A program made the position numbers and the translations under genes. This document shows, piece by piece, positions 47,101-60,417 of a DNA stretch of 64,000 nucleotides. A model generated the notes under the pieces. That model had not been told where the DNA came from, did no database searches, and saw nothing but the letters and a program-made list of their open reading frames with translations. Positions within the stretch are counted from its first letter, which is position 1. Each line of letters begins with the position of its first letter. Origin of the DNA: Magnolia sinica (Eukaryota > Streptophyta > Magnoliopsida > Magnoliales > Magnoliaceae); assembly GCF_029962835.1 (NCBI RefSeq), contig NC_080577.1:23480501-23544500 (forward strand), given 5' to 3'.

Positions 47101-50100
47101 ATGTCTCTCTCTCTTCTATTCACCACCACACCCATATCTACCTTCCCTACAAACCCTTTCTTCCAATTCAAGTGCCCTAGACCTGGACCCAATGCAGCTA
47201 AGTTAGACCCATGTTGCACTTGTAGTGTAAGAGATGAACCACCCCAACATAAACCAGCTGCACCAGACAAAAGACTACTAAGCTTACATAGGAGAAATGT
47301 TCTCTTGGGTCTAGGAGGAATGTATGGTGCAACCCTTGGCTCATCTAACAAGGTCGACGCCAAACCAGTGGCCCCACCTGACCTAAGAGATTGCGGACCG
47401 GCGGACTTGCCGGCCGGTGCCACTCCGACAAATTGCTGTCCACCTTATGCCGTCAAAATCATTGATTTCAAGAAGCCATCTATCTTTTCGCCAATGCGGC
47501 GGAGGCAGCCAGCTCACCTCCTCGATGATGGCTACATCGAGAAGTATAACCGGGCTGTGTTCCTTATGAAACAGTTGGACAGGTCGGACCCGCGGAGCTT
47601 TGCGCAACAAGCTAATGTCCATTGCGCCTATTGCGATGGAGCTTATGATCAGGTATTGAAGGATTATTTTCTAATGATTTTAGATCCTTGCATCTTCGTT
47701 GTATATGCCGATAGCTTTGGATATTTTTGCCATTACAATTAGTCTTCGTGACATACATGAGAGGATAATTCATCTTAAAATTTTAGCTGCTAGGCGGGTA
47801 AAAGCTGAGATTTTACAACGCAAGAGATTATATAAATTGTATCAGCTAATTTCATTCACTTCTTTTAACGCATGTAGCTTATGTCTATTAATACTCTTTT
47901 TTTTCTATCCAATAGATTGCACCATTTTCATCTAGTATATTTGTTACACCAGCTTGTGTTGTGTTATGACGGTACCTTAAAAACAAGACAGATCAAAGAC
48001 TCAAGTAGACCACATCAATTCTCCCTCATGTCTAAATGAACGGGCTTGCCTACACTTGCTCTTGAGAAGTTATTGTAGTTAGAAGCTAGGTGGGACCCAC
48101 CATGATGTTTGTAAAAAATCCAATCCGTCCATCCGTTTTGCTAGCTACTTTTAGGATATGAGGCCAAAAATGAGGTGGGTAGGTTATATTTCCATTCGGG
48201 AGGTGGCCCATCTCAAGCTCCTCCACTTTTTCAAGTAAGTATTTATAAATGCTATGTCATTGTTAGATCATGATCTGATGGTGATCTTACAGTTGGCCCA
48301 CTAGTTTATAGAAAATACAGGTTAAACGGCCCTTTCGCTGATTTGTTTTATAACTGAATTTTGTTATTTGATAGCTTCATAAGATTATCGGGTAGGCCAT
48401 ACGTGTATGAAAATCGTAAACAATCTAAAAGAAAAATCTAGACCGTCCATTGCTTTTATAGATATCTGGCCTACCTGATAGTTGAACAGCCTATTTTCGG
48501 CCTAATGATGGGTCCATCTGATCCAAGGCTTGGATGTCCTACACACATACCAAGTTGGCGAAGGTGCCTCGTAATTACAGGGGCGCGTGTGGACTCTCAG
48601 GAGGCCAGATCCAGTACAACGTCGTGTATGTTAAGCCTAACGTACAACGCCATGTGTGGAGCCTACCATGATATGGGTGCATGAAAATCCATGCCGTCCA
48701 TCATGTGCGGCCCCTCATGTTCTCCTTGGGACCCATAAAATTATGTAAAACCAAAGTCGTGTGGGCCACACCATGTAAAATCATGTGGTGTGACAGACCT
48801 GAGTTCTAGAATGGCCCCAATTTCTGAATCTATTACATGGCATATACAAAACACGCTGGGCCCACACAAACAATCTTGAAGGTTTTTAACATGCATCCCA
48901 ATTCCAATTGCTCCGTGTTACGGCCCACCTGAGTTTTGGCTCAGTATTATCTTTGATCTTCAAGGAGATAATGAGAGGTCACAAATATTGGAAGGATTGT
49001 ATCTCATGCACACATTATAGTAGGCCCCACACTTATTTGTTACTATTTCTAAGCATTTATTGGTGATGCCATTCATTGCGACGGTTTTCAACCGTTTCTA
49101 ACTTTTTGCCGTGCCCCTACTGGCACATTTGAGTAGCAAACTCCTACTGAAGTCGCGTGTTCTGTGGGCCCCATCATGATGTATGTGTTGTATCAACACC
49201 ATCCATACATTTTGAGAGATTATTTTAGGGCATTATCTAAAGAATTAGGCAGATCCAAGGCTGGAGTGGACTCCACCACAGAAAACATTGGGGACAGTAA
49301 CACCCACCATAGAAACCTTCCGAAGTTCCACCATGATGTTTATTTCAGACCCAACTTGTCCATGTGTTAACGCAGACATGAAAGAAGGGAAAAAAGAAAT
49401 ATTAGCTTAATCAAGAACTTTTATGGCCCTTGGAACTTCTTAACGGTGGGCGTCACTCACCCTACTGTTTTCTATGGTAGGATCCACTAGAGCTTTAGAT
49501 ATGACTCGTTCTTTGGATCATGCCCTATTATAATCTCTTCAAATGGATGGACGCTGTGGATACAAAACATAAATCATGATGGGGTCCACAGAACTTGGTG
49601 ACGTCACTTCAGTAGCCAGTCTCGCATCTAATCCGCCTCCATTTATTAACCATTCCTAAATAGGGATTTTGGTGTAGTGATGGTAGGCCGTTCCTGTCCC
49701 AAGCAATTTCTTGCAAAATCTCATTCCTTGATCACATTATTTCACTTAATAACAGGTGGGCTTCCCAGTCGAGATTCAGATTCACAATTCATGGCTCTTC
49801 TTCCCTTGGCACCGATACTACGTATACTTCCATGAACGTATACTCGGAAAGCTGATAGGTGATGACTCTTTCGCTCTCCCATACTGGAACTGGGATTCGC
49901 CTGATGGGATGAGCATTCCCAACATGTACGTGAACCAACCAGCTCTCTACGATCAGCTCCGTGACGCCAAACACCAGCCACCAGCATTAGTAGATTTTGA
50001 CTACAACCTCCTCGACTCAAATTTAACTAGTGACCAGCTGATCACCAACAACCTCACTATCATGTACCGGCAAGTTGTGTCCAACGCCAAAACAGCTGAG

Positions 50101-50964
50101 CTCTTCCTCGGCGCACCCTACCGGGCTGGCGATGATCCCAACCCTGGGGCGGGCTCGGTAGAGACCGTACCGCATAATCCGGTGCACGGATGGGTTGGGG
50201 ACCGTACTCAGCCCAATCTGGAGGATATGGGAACTTTCTACTCAGCTGCCCGTGACCCCATTTTCTTCGCCCACCATGCGAATGTTGATCGGATGTGGAC
50301 ACTTTGGAAAGGCTTAGGAGGGAAGAACCGAAAGGATTTCAATGATCCCGATTGGCTGAACGCGGGATTTCTCTTCTACGACGAGGACGCTAGGCTGGTG
50401 AGAGTGAAAGTGGCAGATTGTCTGGACACAAGAAAACTGCGATACGTCTACGAAGAAACCAGCATCCCATGGCTCACTGCAAGGCCTAAGGGGTCGAGGA
50501 AGAAACACAAGAGCTCGAAAACTGCCAACCAGTTTGGACCCGACCCGCGAACACTGACCTCAACCATTAGAGCCAAGGTTAAGAGACCTAAGTGGTCTAG
50601 GACTCGGAAGGAGAAAGAGGAAGAGGAAGAGATTCTAATCATGGATGGGATTGAGATTAGGAGGGATATGTTTGTGAAGTTTGATATTTATGTTAATGTG
50701 GATGGTGAGGATGATGAGAATTTGGGGGGCCCAGGGTCACATGAGTTTTGTGGGGCATTTATCAATGTGCCCCACAATCATTCTAAGATGGATGGAGATG
50801 GAAAGCCATTGAAAATGAAGACATCCCTTAGGTTGGGAATAACTGACTTGTTGGAAGATATTGAAGCTGATGGGGATGAGGAAATTGTGGTGAGTATAAT
50901 CCCAAGGGCTGGAAATGGGGAGGATATAGTCATAGGAGCGATTAAGATAGAGTTTGGATCATGA
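47101..50964 (+). CDS. PPO: Polyphenol oxidase (catechol oxidase), chloroplastic; two exons
   Basis: Binuclear copper enzyme that oxidises o-diphenols to o-quinones with O2, in the chloroplast thylakoid lumen. The exons are 47101-47652 and 49756-50964 (stop TGA 50962-50964), a GT-AG intron of 2103 bp in phase 0, for 586 residues, the usual length. Residues 1 to about 90 are a Ser/Pro-rich transit peptide with RRNVLLGLGG at 64-73, typical of thylakoid import. CuA ligands: H174 (HCAYC, with C178 for the thioether bond), H194, H203 (FFPWHRYY). CuB: H324, H328, H358 (HHANVDRMW); the usual gate Phe is F345. The PPO1_DWL domain starts at D383, the YxY motif is at 414-416, and the KFDV-type domain is at about 490. 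The linker 433-478 is lysine/glutamate-rich. ATG 47101 is the first in-frame Met. The intron contains foldback elements. Confidence 0.95.
47653..49755 (+). other. Intron of the polyphenol oxidase gene
   Basis: Donor GTATTG, acceptor AACAG. It interrupts the CuA region after GAYDQ, between the first and second copper ligands. A single left module arm is at about 48085-48240 (GGGACCCACCATGATGTTTG), scattered arms at 48650-48780, and a near-complete foldback copy at 49120-49640. The rest is unassigned. Confidence 0.85.
49120..49640. mobile_element. Mutator-like foldback MITE in the PPO intron
   Basis: Left arm CCTACTGAAGTCGCGTGTTC and right arm GTGACGTCACTTCAGTAGCC, with GTTCTGTGGGCCCC / GGGGTCCACAGAAC inside. 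The right terminus, read inverted, GGAGGCGGATTAGA, matches the GGGAGCGGATT family ends. The left terminus is worn and no 9-bp duplication was found. It ends about 115 bp before the splice acceptor. Confidence 0.6.
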
Positions 50965-51049
50965 AGAATAACATCAACTCATTAGAATATGAGTTGTTGG
51001 TAGTATGATATAATGAAGAGATCTTGTCTCTCTGCAGCTTCCTTACAAA

Positions 51050-51055
51050 AATAAA
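51050..51055 (+). terminator. Candidate poly(A) signal of the polyphenol oxidase gene
   Basis: AATAAA about 86 bp after the stop codon. Confidence 0.5.
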
Positions 51056-51644
51056 TAGCACCCTCAGCTTAGGGTCTAATACCTGCTAAGTTTTTAAGTT
51101 TTTTACATGTTGAAAAGTGAAGGTTATAAATGGACTTTCATGTTAGTTTTTGTATGGTTGGTAGACTACCTGTTTAGAAATTAACTACTATACCAAAAGC
51201 CCAAGGACTAATGAGAAAACACAAGCTAGACCCTAATGCAAGATCACAACATACCACGACACTCCTCCAACATCCTCATCGTATTCCCGCTGGCCTCTTT
51301 TCTTAGTAGCACTTTCCACAATGGCAGTTGCACTCTGGTTATCAAGTAGCCATTTTCATTTTGTGGTGTCTTTCACCATGGTCTAGGTTGCAAGATCTAC
51401 AGTCAACATCTGTGGGAATGCTCATTCTGGCCTCCTTCCAGTTAGCACTCCACCATGGCAGCTGCACTCCATCTTGTCCAAGTAGTCATGCTTCCACTAT
51501 GGTCTAAGGTTGCCCTCAACGCAGATGGTCAGTTTTGTGACCCACACAAATGTTAAAAATCCAACTGGATTGTAAGCCATGTCATGAATCTGGCTTCAAT
51601 GTGGGGTTGGACCTTCAGATCTCTTTGCCTGGGCATTTGGTAAA

Positions 51645-51690
51645 AACAACAACAACAACAACAACAATAATAATGATAATAATAATACTA
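51645..51690. repeat. (CAA)n / (AAT)n microsatellite
   Basis: AACAACAACAACAACAACAA followed by AATAATAATGATAAT-type units. Confidence 0.85.
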
Positions 51691-51946
51691 TCCAATGAAA
51701 TGAATGAAGGGTGATTTAGTAGTAGAAAATTTTTAAAAAAATGTGGATAGCTCCAGTCGCATGCTTATAAGAGACAAACATGGCCCGTCACACATTACTG
51801 CCATTTTACAAGCTGCATTGGGCACACACCAAACAGGACATCATCTTCTTTGTGTTTTAATGGGGCTTCAAATTCACAATCTATCTTGCATTTTAAAAAA
51901 AAAGTATGCGTAGTGTGGCAAGGGTTTCTATCTTTTAGAGCTTGCT

Positions 51947-52039
51947 GAGGGCTGTATATGGGACAAAACACAAATTTGTGATAGGCTGATCCAAACAGAC
52001 CAGCACAAACAGCCTGTCCTGGCCCATTGACAGCCCTAG
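51947..52039. mobile_element. Very short hAT-like element (93 bp)
   Basis: Ends GAGGGCTGTATATG / ATTGACAGCCCTAG form a 9-10-bp inverted pair of the TAGGGCTGT type. GCTTGCT lies immediately on both sides (51940-51946, 52040-52046), a 7-bp duplication that would be 8 with a shift. It has no coding content and lies in the 3' intergenic space of both genes. Confidence 0.5.
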
Positions 52040-52311
52040 GCTTGCTAAGGAAATGTACTGGACATTAGTGGCCTCTTCAGGCGAATTTCAACACCCCACT
52101 TCTGTACGGACACTTTCCTGTACATCCATGCACAGGGCATGCCTTCATCCCAATGTGCATACATGTCGTGCATTAAGTACACATTCATCACCATCCATGC
52201 CAGCATGACGCAAGCCCCAGCACCATACATGCACATACCGATTCACACGTAATGCATGTTTCCTTAAAAGAGAGCCTTAAAATACAAATTCTATTCCAGA
52301 AAACACAATTG

Positions 52312-52313
<2 letters not shown>

Positions 52314-52359
<46 letters not shown>
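52314..52359. repeat. (CT)n microsatellite
   Basis: Twenty-three CT units. On the minus strand it lies 130-180 bp after the PRP39 stop, so it may be in the 3' UTR. Confidence 0.92.
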
Positions 52360-52365
<6 letters not shown>

Positions 52366-52490
52366 GTACAACTCAAAAGCACTTCACCTCAGCTTAAACT
52401 ACACTGGAAGTCCAAAATAGCACTAGCCGCTGTGAAGAAGAAAACCTAGTTTACAGTTAAGCAAAATTGGTAATGGTAATCGTGGGAGGC

Positions 52491-55400
52491 TCAATAGTAA
52501 CTGCCATAGTAATTCTGTTGGGTGACTGCAGTCTGTTGCTGTGCTGGTGCAAAAGCCTGGGCCGGCTGTGGGAAGGCCTGCTGAAAATTCCATAAAACAA
52601 GAACATCAGAATCAGTAACTACAGAGTATCATGGATATGTTCCTGTGTGTAGCATGCACACCAAACAACTGTTTTGTACACTCATTGCCACCACCCAATC
52701 GTGCAGTTACAAAGTGTAGCGCGTCATTTGCTCAAAGTAGAGACCAGATTCCATGAGACCCACAACTGGTAGCAACATGTATCATGGTTTGACATATCAT
52801 CCAAGAACAGTACATATCACCCAATGCATATTAGGTGATATCACCCATGAAAAATATGGATGTGTCAGCCTGAAACGGCCCAATAATGGGGCAATCCGAC
52901 CTCATATTTGTGGTGACTGATACAGTACAACAAAACCAATTTGCAAATAAACTGATTATTTGGTTTTTGCAGCATGCATTGGACCATTTGCCAACATATT
53001 ATCAGAAAGAGAATGAAACATCAAGGATGTGGGTTAAAAAAATAGAATTTTCTATCCCACAAGATGTCCTTTGCTAAGCAATGATGCCTAGGTACTGGCC
53101 ATGTATTTGCATTACCCGTCAGTCAGATCTTAGTGATCAGTAGCTGCAAGAAGTGGGTTAGAATGCAGAAAGGAGAACAAGAGTGGCAACATGAAGCTCC
53201 GAGCCACTGAATCATCTTGAGACAGTTACGGTTCGGAAGAGTCCGAAGCTCATGCAACTAGAATTCAGACATGATATTGCCTTTCGTGAGGAATATGGGT
53301 CAAATATTAGAACAGCAGTGAGTTCATTACTGAGAGAAGATGCCATGAATTATGGAAAATATGGAACTTAAATGAAAGAATGCATGGCCCGTGAATGGGA
53401 AGGATCTCTATATAAGGTTTCATCTTCTAAAGTGTTCTTTACACTATCTCAAGATCTATATATAACATAGTTGAGAAACTCGAAAAATCAACTCAATGTC
53501 TAGCCGGGTGGGGTTGACTGGAAGACTGATGAGTCCTCAGTCCTCACTTCAATCAATCATCATGACATCATCAGCAATCATCATCCAAGTCTTTACTTCA
53601 TTCCCATCATATTTATATTGAATTAAAATAGTGCTATATGGATAAGTATACAAGTAATGGTTGAAAATGCAAGCATATCGTGCTTGGCTTCCTGGTTAGA
53701 GACGTTACAGACCCTGATAGAGGTCTCATGTGCAAGATCCACTGTTTACTTTATATGAACATTGCTTCCCAGAAAGTGATTCATTTTGAATTGTGTTAAT
53801 TCAATTGAGTCGAATGAGTCATTGGCTTGACTCAACGAGTCATGCCTATCCCAGGCCCAGTCATGCTCTCAACCAAGTTTCATAGTTTGACTTGGCTGAG
53901 TTTCGAATCAAGTCACTGAGTTGTAGAACCATGGTATATATTGTCATGTACCTCATTGTCATGTACCCTTGGCTACTAAATCATTTTTGCACGTTGGGAG
54001 TAGGGACAGATGCTTCCGCAATGAAAGTAGATGCACCGAGTGGATCGTTCGCAACGTCATGCTTCTCATTGCGGGGTGGGTACGGGAAAGGGCTGATTGG
54101 TCAAGTTGTAATTTTTCTGCTTTCAGTCCTCTGTTTTTTGCCTTGGTATCTCTCTTTGGGGGCTATCTCAGCACCTTCTTAATGCAATTTTTTGTTCTCT
54201 CAAAAAATAATATAAAAAAAAAAAAAATCTTCCACAGGTATCTTATTAAAATATGTCAAAGCAATGCAAGGTGTTGCACTGTGGAAGGGCAGTCTCAGGT
54301 AAGGGAGTGATGAGTAGAGAACTGGTACTAGCACCTTGGTTCGAAAATTCCTGCTGCTATTTTCCAAATTTCTGGACAAGGTTAGCTACAAATGGGCTCG
54401 TGTTTATATGGTGGGATAAGGTTGAGGGCACAAGTTCATTCCAAGTGGCCCATTTAAAAAGATGAAAAAGAAAAAGAAACAAGCGTATAAAATGTAATAT
54501 GTACATCATCATTCATTGTATAATTGACCATCCAGCATTTACTTCCAAAGGATATCAATATGTTCCACAATCATCACGTGCCACACGTCTCAAATAGATG
54601 TACTATCGGGGGATCCTTTCAGGAACAGATGGTGGATGGTCAATGTGTTCCGTTTCTCAGAAAATTGGTAAACTTCAAGTTCTCTAGCTGCCAAGTCCCC
54701 TCCCATAAAATAGCTAGTTTATAAAGGAATGATTGCGTGAAAGCAATTGAAAAAGTGGTACCTGTACGGGAGGATACGCTTGAGGATAAGCACCATAAGC
54801 AGCAGCTTGTGGAGCAGATGTTGGCACCTGCGGGTAGCTGCTGTAACCAGCATATCCACTGTACCCAGCCTGAAAATTAAAAGAAATGCATTTCAAATAA
54901 CTCAAATAATATAAATAGCTGAATCTGAGGGGAAGAGAATGAGATTATAGGCAATTAAATAAAATATAAAGTACATTGTTCTAGTTGAATCTTCGCCTTC
55001 GCCATCTAGTCTAAAGATAAATTTTAGTTTTCCTTGGACTTTGAATTGCCCCAATGACTAACTAGGAATCAACGTAAGGGTTTGTAAATTGGTAAAATTT
55101 TACCCCACATAAAGAAAACATAACTCGTTACCTACAGAAGTAAAACATCAATAGAGCATTAAATCTAGATTACATCACACCCTCGGTTCCATGTTTTCTT
55201 CTCTCTCATTTAAGGACACATTCTCCAGCAAATCGTGTTTTGATGTCATGCAACAAGTGGAGTTGTAAAATCCCCCCGAGAGGATTTACAGGTACTTTTC
55301 GAATTGTTATCTCCGTAGGACTCACACTGTTATACATGAGATAATATCCCATGCATCAACAAGACAGTGGGGACACGCCAATATCTCCCAATACTTCCGA

Positions 55401-58400
55401 TATTGCGAGATATCAACATGAATCAGCCAACATTATCAATAATATCCTTGATATTTTGCGTAGTTTGCCATTCCCCCTATGCTTTGTATTGGTAGGGTGC
55501 AATACTGATAATATCGCGATGCTGTGGCATATGAACCATACGGTTGGTATAGGTGGAGTTCTAGTTGGATTTGAACTCTCTAGTTTCTTTCTTTGCTTGT
55601 TGGTTTCCTTTAATAGAAGAGATGTAATTGGGTTAACATAGGAGACCTTCTGGAAACTACAAGCCAATAGAAGATTAGACAAAGGGATCCTCTAAAGACT
55701 TATTTGGAAGCTTCGTAGAGGATTTAAGCCTATAGATAGGCCTACATGTCATACTTGTGATGCTTGATAATTGTTTATAGAATGCAATTCTATTTGAGGT
55801 TCAGGCATTTAGCATGGTTTGCTTCTAGTTCTAGGCTTGTGAATATCATACTTGTGATACTTGACAATGCTTTGCTTCTCTTTTCTACTTGTGATACTTC
55901 TGTTTTTCTGTTTTATTTACCATCGGTATTGTGATCTTCAATCATTTCGCATGCTTGGAAGATCCAAGCTTTCAGAAGGTACTTATCTGCATATAAGTTC
56001 AAATCTTTCCTAGTTTGTTACATGATATTTTGGTCCTCTTAGAAGATAAAAATTTAGAGAAACATGACCAAACTAGGCAACAATATACTCTCTTTGATTC
56101 ATGATGAATAAACACATACTTGGATAGGTAATGGTTCCTAAGCCTATAGAAGTTTAGGTCTCTTCGGAGTGTCATACCCATGGTTTATGTTCTGCCACCA
56201 AGTAATCACTAACTCCAGCATCCTTTAGAACACATTATATGTTTAAAACTTTGGGTTAAGAAGTTACAGGCATCTGGAACATTGTTTGAAGACGCAGTCA
56301 AGTAACTCAGTTTCGGAGGTTAGTGGTACTAGTTGCCTAGGTATCGGTGACTTGTATCCAACCCGCATACAAAGGCAGGTACCAAGTTTTCATATTTTTC
56401 ATTTAGGGGTCATTTGGAAGCCTGTAAAGTTTTAAGTTGTAAACACTTTACACCTAAAATGAGTTTCAGGTGTATACTGTTTACATGCTATTCTGTTTAG
56501 CTTTTAAGTGATCTGTTTAGTTTGGCTTTTAAGTGATCTGTTTACAGGTAAACAGATTGTGTTTGGCGAACTTGTAGAGTGTTTACAATGTATAAAGTAG
56601 GTATTCACACGACATAGAGATTGGGGTGGTAAATCCTGCCAAAATCAGCAAATTGCATAAAAAAAAAAGACTTGGATTTTTTTAAGAGCCCTAGGAGAGC
56701 ATCAAAGCATGCACACACCAGACGGATTGGATGTCCTCCACCCATCATAGTAGAGTAGGCCCCAAATGCAATCTGGAAGTTTTTAATGGTGGATGTCCCA
56801 TCCTTCTCATGTGGTCCATTTGATGATCAATCAAATTGTTTTTTTTCTTTCTTTTTTCTTCTTTTTTGTGGGGGGAGCATCAAGGGAAGCACATGATGGA
56901 CAGGTTGGATGTACAGTACACATCATGGTGGGTCCTACGCATCAGGAGTATGTATGGACCATTGTGTTCTATTATGTATAATGTCTTTTTAGCTATAAAG
57001 ACTGTACCTGTAATCTGAAACATGGCTTTTTGCCAGGTTTCAGATCACAGCTAGAAGCTGTAATGTGTTTACAGCCTGTAAAGCCAGGCAAATGCACGTA
57101 TCCAAACAGCCCCTGCAATTTGATTACCTGTAATCCCTCTACAACTTAAGGATTTTACAAGCATCCAAACCACCCCTTATTTTCCTGCCTTTTCCTACAC
57201 AACACCCGAGTCATGATTCTCTACTGACTAGGCCATTACAAATCAGTTTTGGTGCAGGTTTCAGTCATGAATGAGCCAGGCAGCAATACAGAGTACAAAA
57301 AACTAGATTAAGAATAATTTTCTTCCCCAAAGACCTGCAGGTTGGCCTTTCCATAGCTCCCCTTTAAATAACCTGGACATGGGAAAGTGCCATGACTTGA
57401 GCAGTCTAACCAATAATGACAACAGTGAAAACATGAACCCAGCCAACTCAAGTTAGTTTTTTTTATTGTGAAGTCCGCGTACATGACACAACAACCAGTC
57501 TTACAAAGTTTCCCCTTCTGAGAGGGGGGAAAAAGAACAAGATGTACCTGTTGAGCATAGCCAGGATTCCACTGTTGTCCCTGTGTTTGGGGAGCCTGTG
57601 GCCAAGCTTGAGGTTGTCCATAAGCTGCACCCCACTGGTTCTGCGCATTTGGGTAGGCGCCCATCACCGATTGAGTTGGAATGCCTGCATAAGACTTTGC
57701 TTGTTTTGCCCTGTCTGAAGCCAGAAAATCTTCAGCATGCCGTTTTCTGGACTCCGATGTGCTCTTCTGGTGCAAAAATAGCTTAGCATGCCGATTTTCG
57801 GCCTTCTTGATCGACTGTGCATCTCCAAAGAAATCCAAAAACTGCAATGGAGGATGAGACGGATCATTAAGCAACACAGCAAAAGTGACTGGACACATGC
57901 TTTGCCAGAAGAAAGAAATGTTTGCAAATTTAGGAAATAAACCCGAGAAGGGTTCCATTTTCTTATCAATCACTGAATATGGTATTATTTTCTTCTGTGG
58001 TTTTATGGGGTTAGCATCTTACAATGCATAAAAATAAAATTACTACTAATGCATTTTTCCAATTTCCAGTATATATCATAAATGAACCCCGCTGATCTTT
58101 AATTTAAGACAAGGCGAGCCAATATCTATCAGTCACAGAGTATGCTTTTCTACTTGTAATTTCATGTGATTTTTCTTTTTCTTTTTCCCTTTTTTCACTT
58201 GGCGCGTGGGAGAAGGGCACTGTTCATTTCCAACCAAAAGGAAAGGCAAACTTTTATGGCTCTTTGAACCTGGCGGCCAAGTATTTACCTCCAAAAATAT
58301 GCTAGACAACTCTTCCCTCTCAGTGACACTGGTCATAGAAGCATTATCAAGGTTTGGTGTTACGAATTTATCCACCAGTGAATCCAAGTAATCGACACGC

Positions 58401-60382
58401 TTTGGAAATGACTGAATTGACTCTAGATGTATAATAGCCTGCACAACTCAGATACACAAGTTTACCAATGTCAAATACAGAAGTGCACTGAAGTGAAGAA
58501 ACCAGTAAGCTTATTAAGAAAATAATACAGGAAGGATGAAAAGAAGAGACCTCTAAAAGCAGCTTTGAAAGTTGCACATGCTCAAATGCACCAGCTAGAA
58601 TCTCCCTCGCTTTTTCTGCATTGCCAGCAACCTACAATAGAATTACACCATATAAAACATCCACCTACAGAGTCATCAAATGGCAGATAGAGAATGAAAG
58701 CACAAATATAGAGATGTTCAAATGGTACAAGCAGGGATAACTTAAGTGTGATTAAAAAAAAAAAAATTTAATAATAATAAGATAAAACTCCCCAAGTGTT
58801 CCCTTTTTATTTTGGATGAAAAGGGTTATTTGAACCTGCCGGTGATGAATATTACACTTCGCAGGGAGATCTTTACTTTTGAATTTGGATGCTTAGAAAA
58901 TCATACTTATTACATATCTGAGGAGATAAGGTGCTCCTATGAATCTTTCAATAGTGCTTCGTCAGACTATTTGGCGAGGGGTAAGAATAATTTTCAGCCT
59001 TCAGCACATTAAACAGTTCATCAAAATGATAAAGGTTTCAATAATGAGTTTATTGCAACAATAATAACAAGCCACACTGCACCATAGCAATAAAATCAAA
59101 AGCGCTTGAGAAATCCTTTCGAGTGAATAACTGATTTTCCAAAACAGGTCAAAGTATAGTTTTTATCAAGCAATTTGAAATTCAAATAGTAATTGATTTG
59201 GTCAACTTACCAAATACAGAAATCGGGAGTACTGGATCAAGAGTGTTGGTAATACCAGAGACTGCTCTTTTCCTCTTTCCACAGCAATGGCCTCTTCATA
59301 TACAGAAAATGCGGCTTCTGTGTTCCCCTGAAAAATTACCAGAGGAAACGAGCTTAATGTGGAAATGCGGTGACCCTGGTGTGATCCCTAACGCACTACA
59401 AGGATGGTCTTACCAGTCGATGTTCCAGATTTGCATGCTTGATTATGGCTTCTAGCAAACCAGGTGCAAGTTCAGAAGAAACCAGCTGATACTCGGCACG
59501 AGTTCCTGGAATATCCCCATTTTGCTCTTTGAATCTAGCAGCAAAAAGGTGAATCTCTGGTTGTCTCTGTCAATGGCAATGACGAAAACCCATAAGCAGA
59601 CTTGCATTTAAAATAAAATGAAGGGAAAATCCTGCTCGAGGAAAACTGGAAAAATAAATTTTAAAAAAATTAAAAAATGAAGCTTTATTTCCTGCACCCA
59701 AATTTTGAATAGGATCAACTTTCAACTCTGATAAAGGATTGAGCATTCATGAATCACTCAATTCACATCCAACTCTCCCTCCCTAAGGGCCTGTTTGGTT
59801 TGATGAAAATACATGTAGACTATGGTAAAAGCGTAATAATTTGCAGGGTCAGTTGTCTGAAAAATTAACAGAATTGTATCTCAAAATTTGCACAAAGCTC
59901 ACTCTCATGGAAGTGAAAACTATGTGGGCGCCACAATGATGTGTGCGTTATATCTATGCCATCCATTCGAGCCCAAAAACAAGGCAGATCCAATGATCAA
60001 GTGAACCACACCACAGAAAACAGTGGGTTCAACGGTGGTGTCATTGTTCCGACTGCTTCCTTTGGTGTGGTCCACTTAAGCATTGGATCTGTCCCATTTT
60101 TTGGCTCATGTTCCAAAATGATCTGGCAAAATGAATGGACGGCGTGGATATAACACATACATCATGGTGGGGCCCGGAGAGTTTGGCCACGTAGACATTG
60201 CAAACATAAATCGAGTGTGCCTTTGGAATGTTGCACCTGTCAAATCTTGCTAGTGTAAATGCGAATGTAAATAATCATTACAAATTTACCTTAATTTACA
60301 GGTGATTACGTAAAACCAAACAGACCCTAATTTTCAAGCAAACAATTGCATCTAAATTATATTTATGAATCATAAGATATAC

Positions 60383-60417
<35 letters not shown>

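Noticed and set aside
57583..58391. Forward frames over the PRP39 exons
   Set aside because: They are antisense to exons whose minus-strand frames join perfectly across splice sites.
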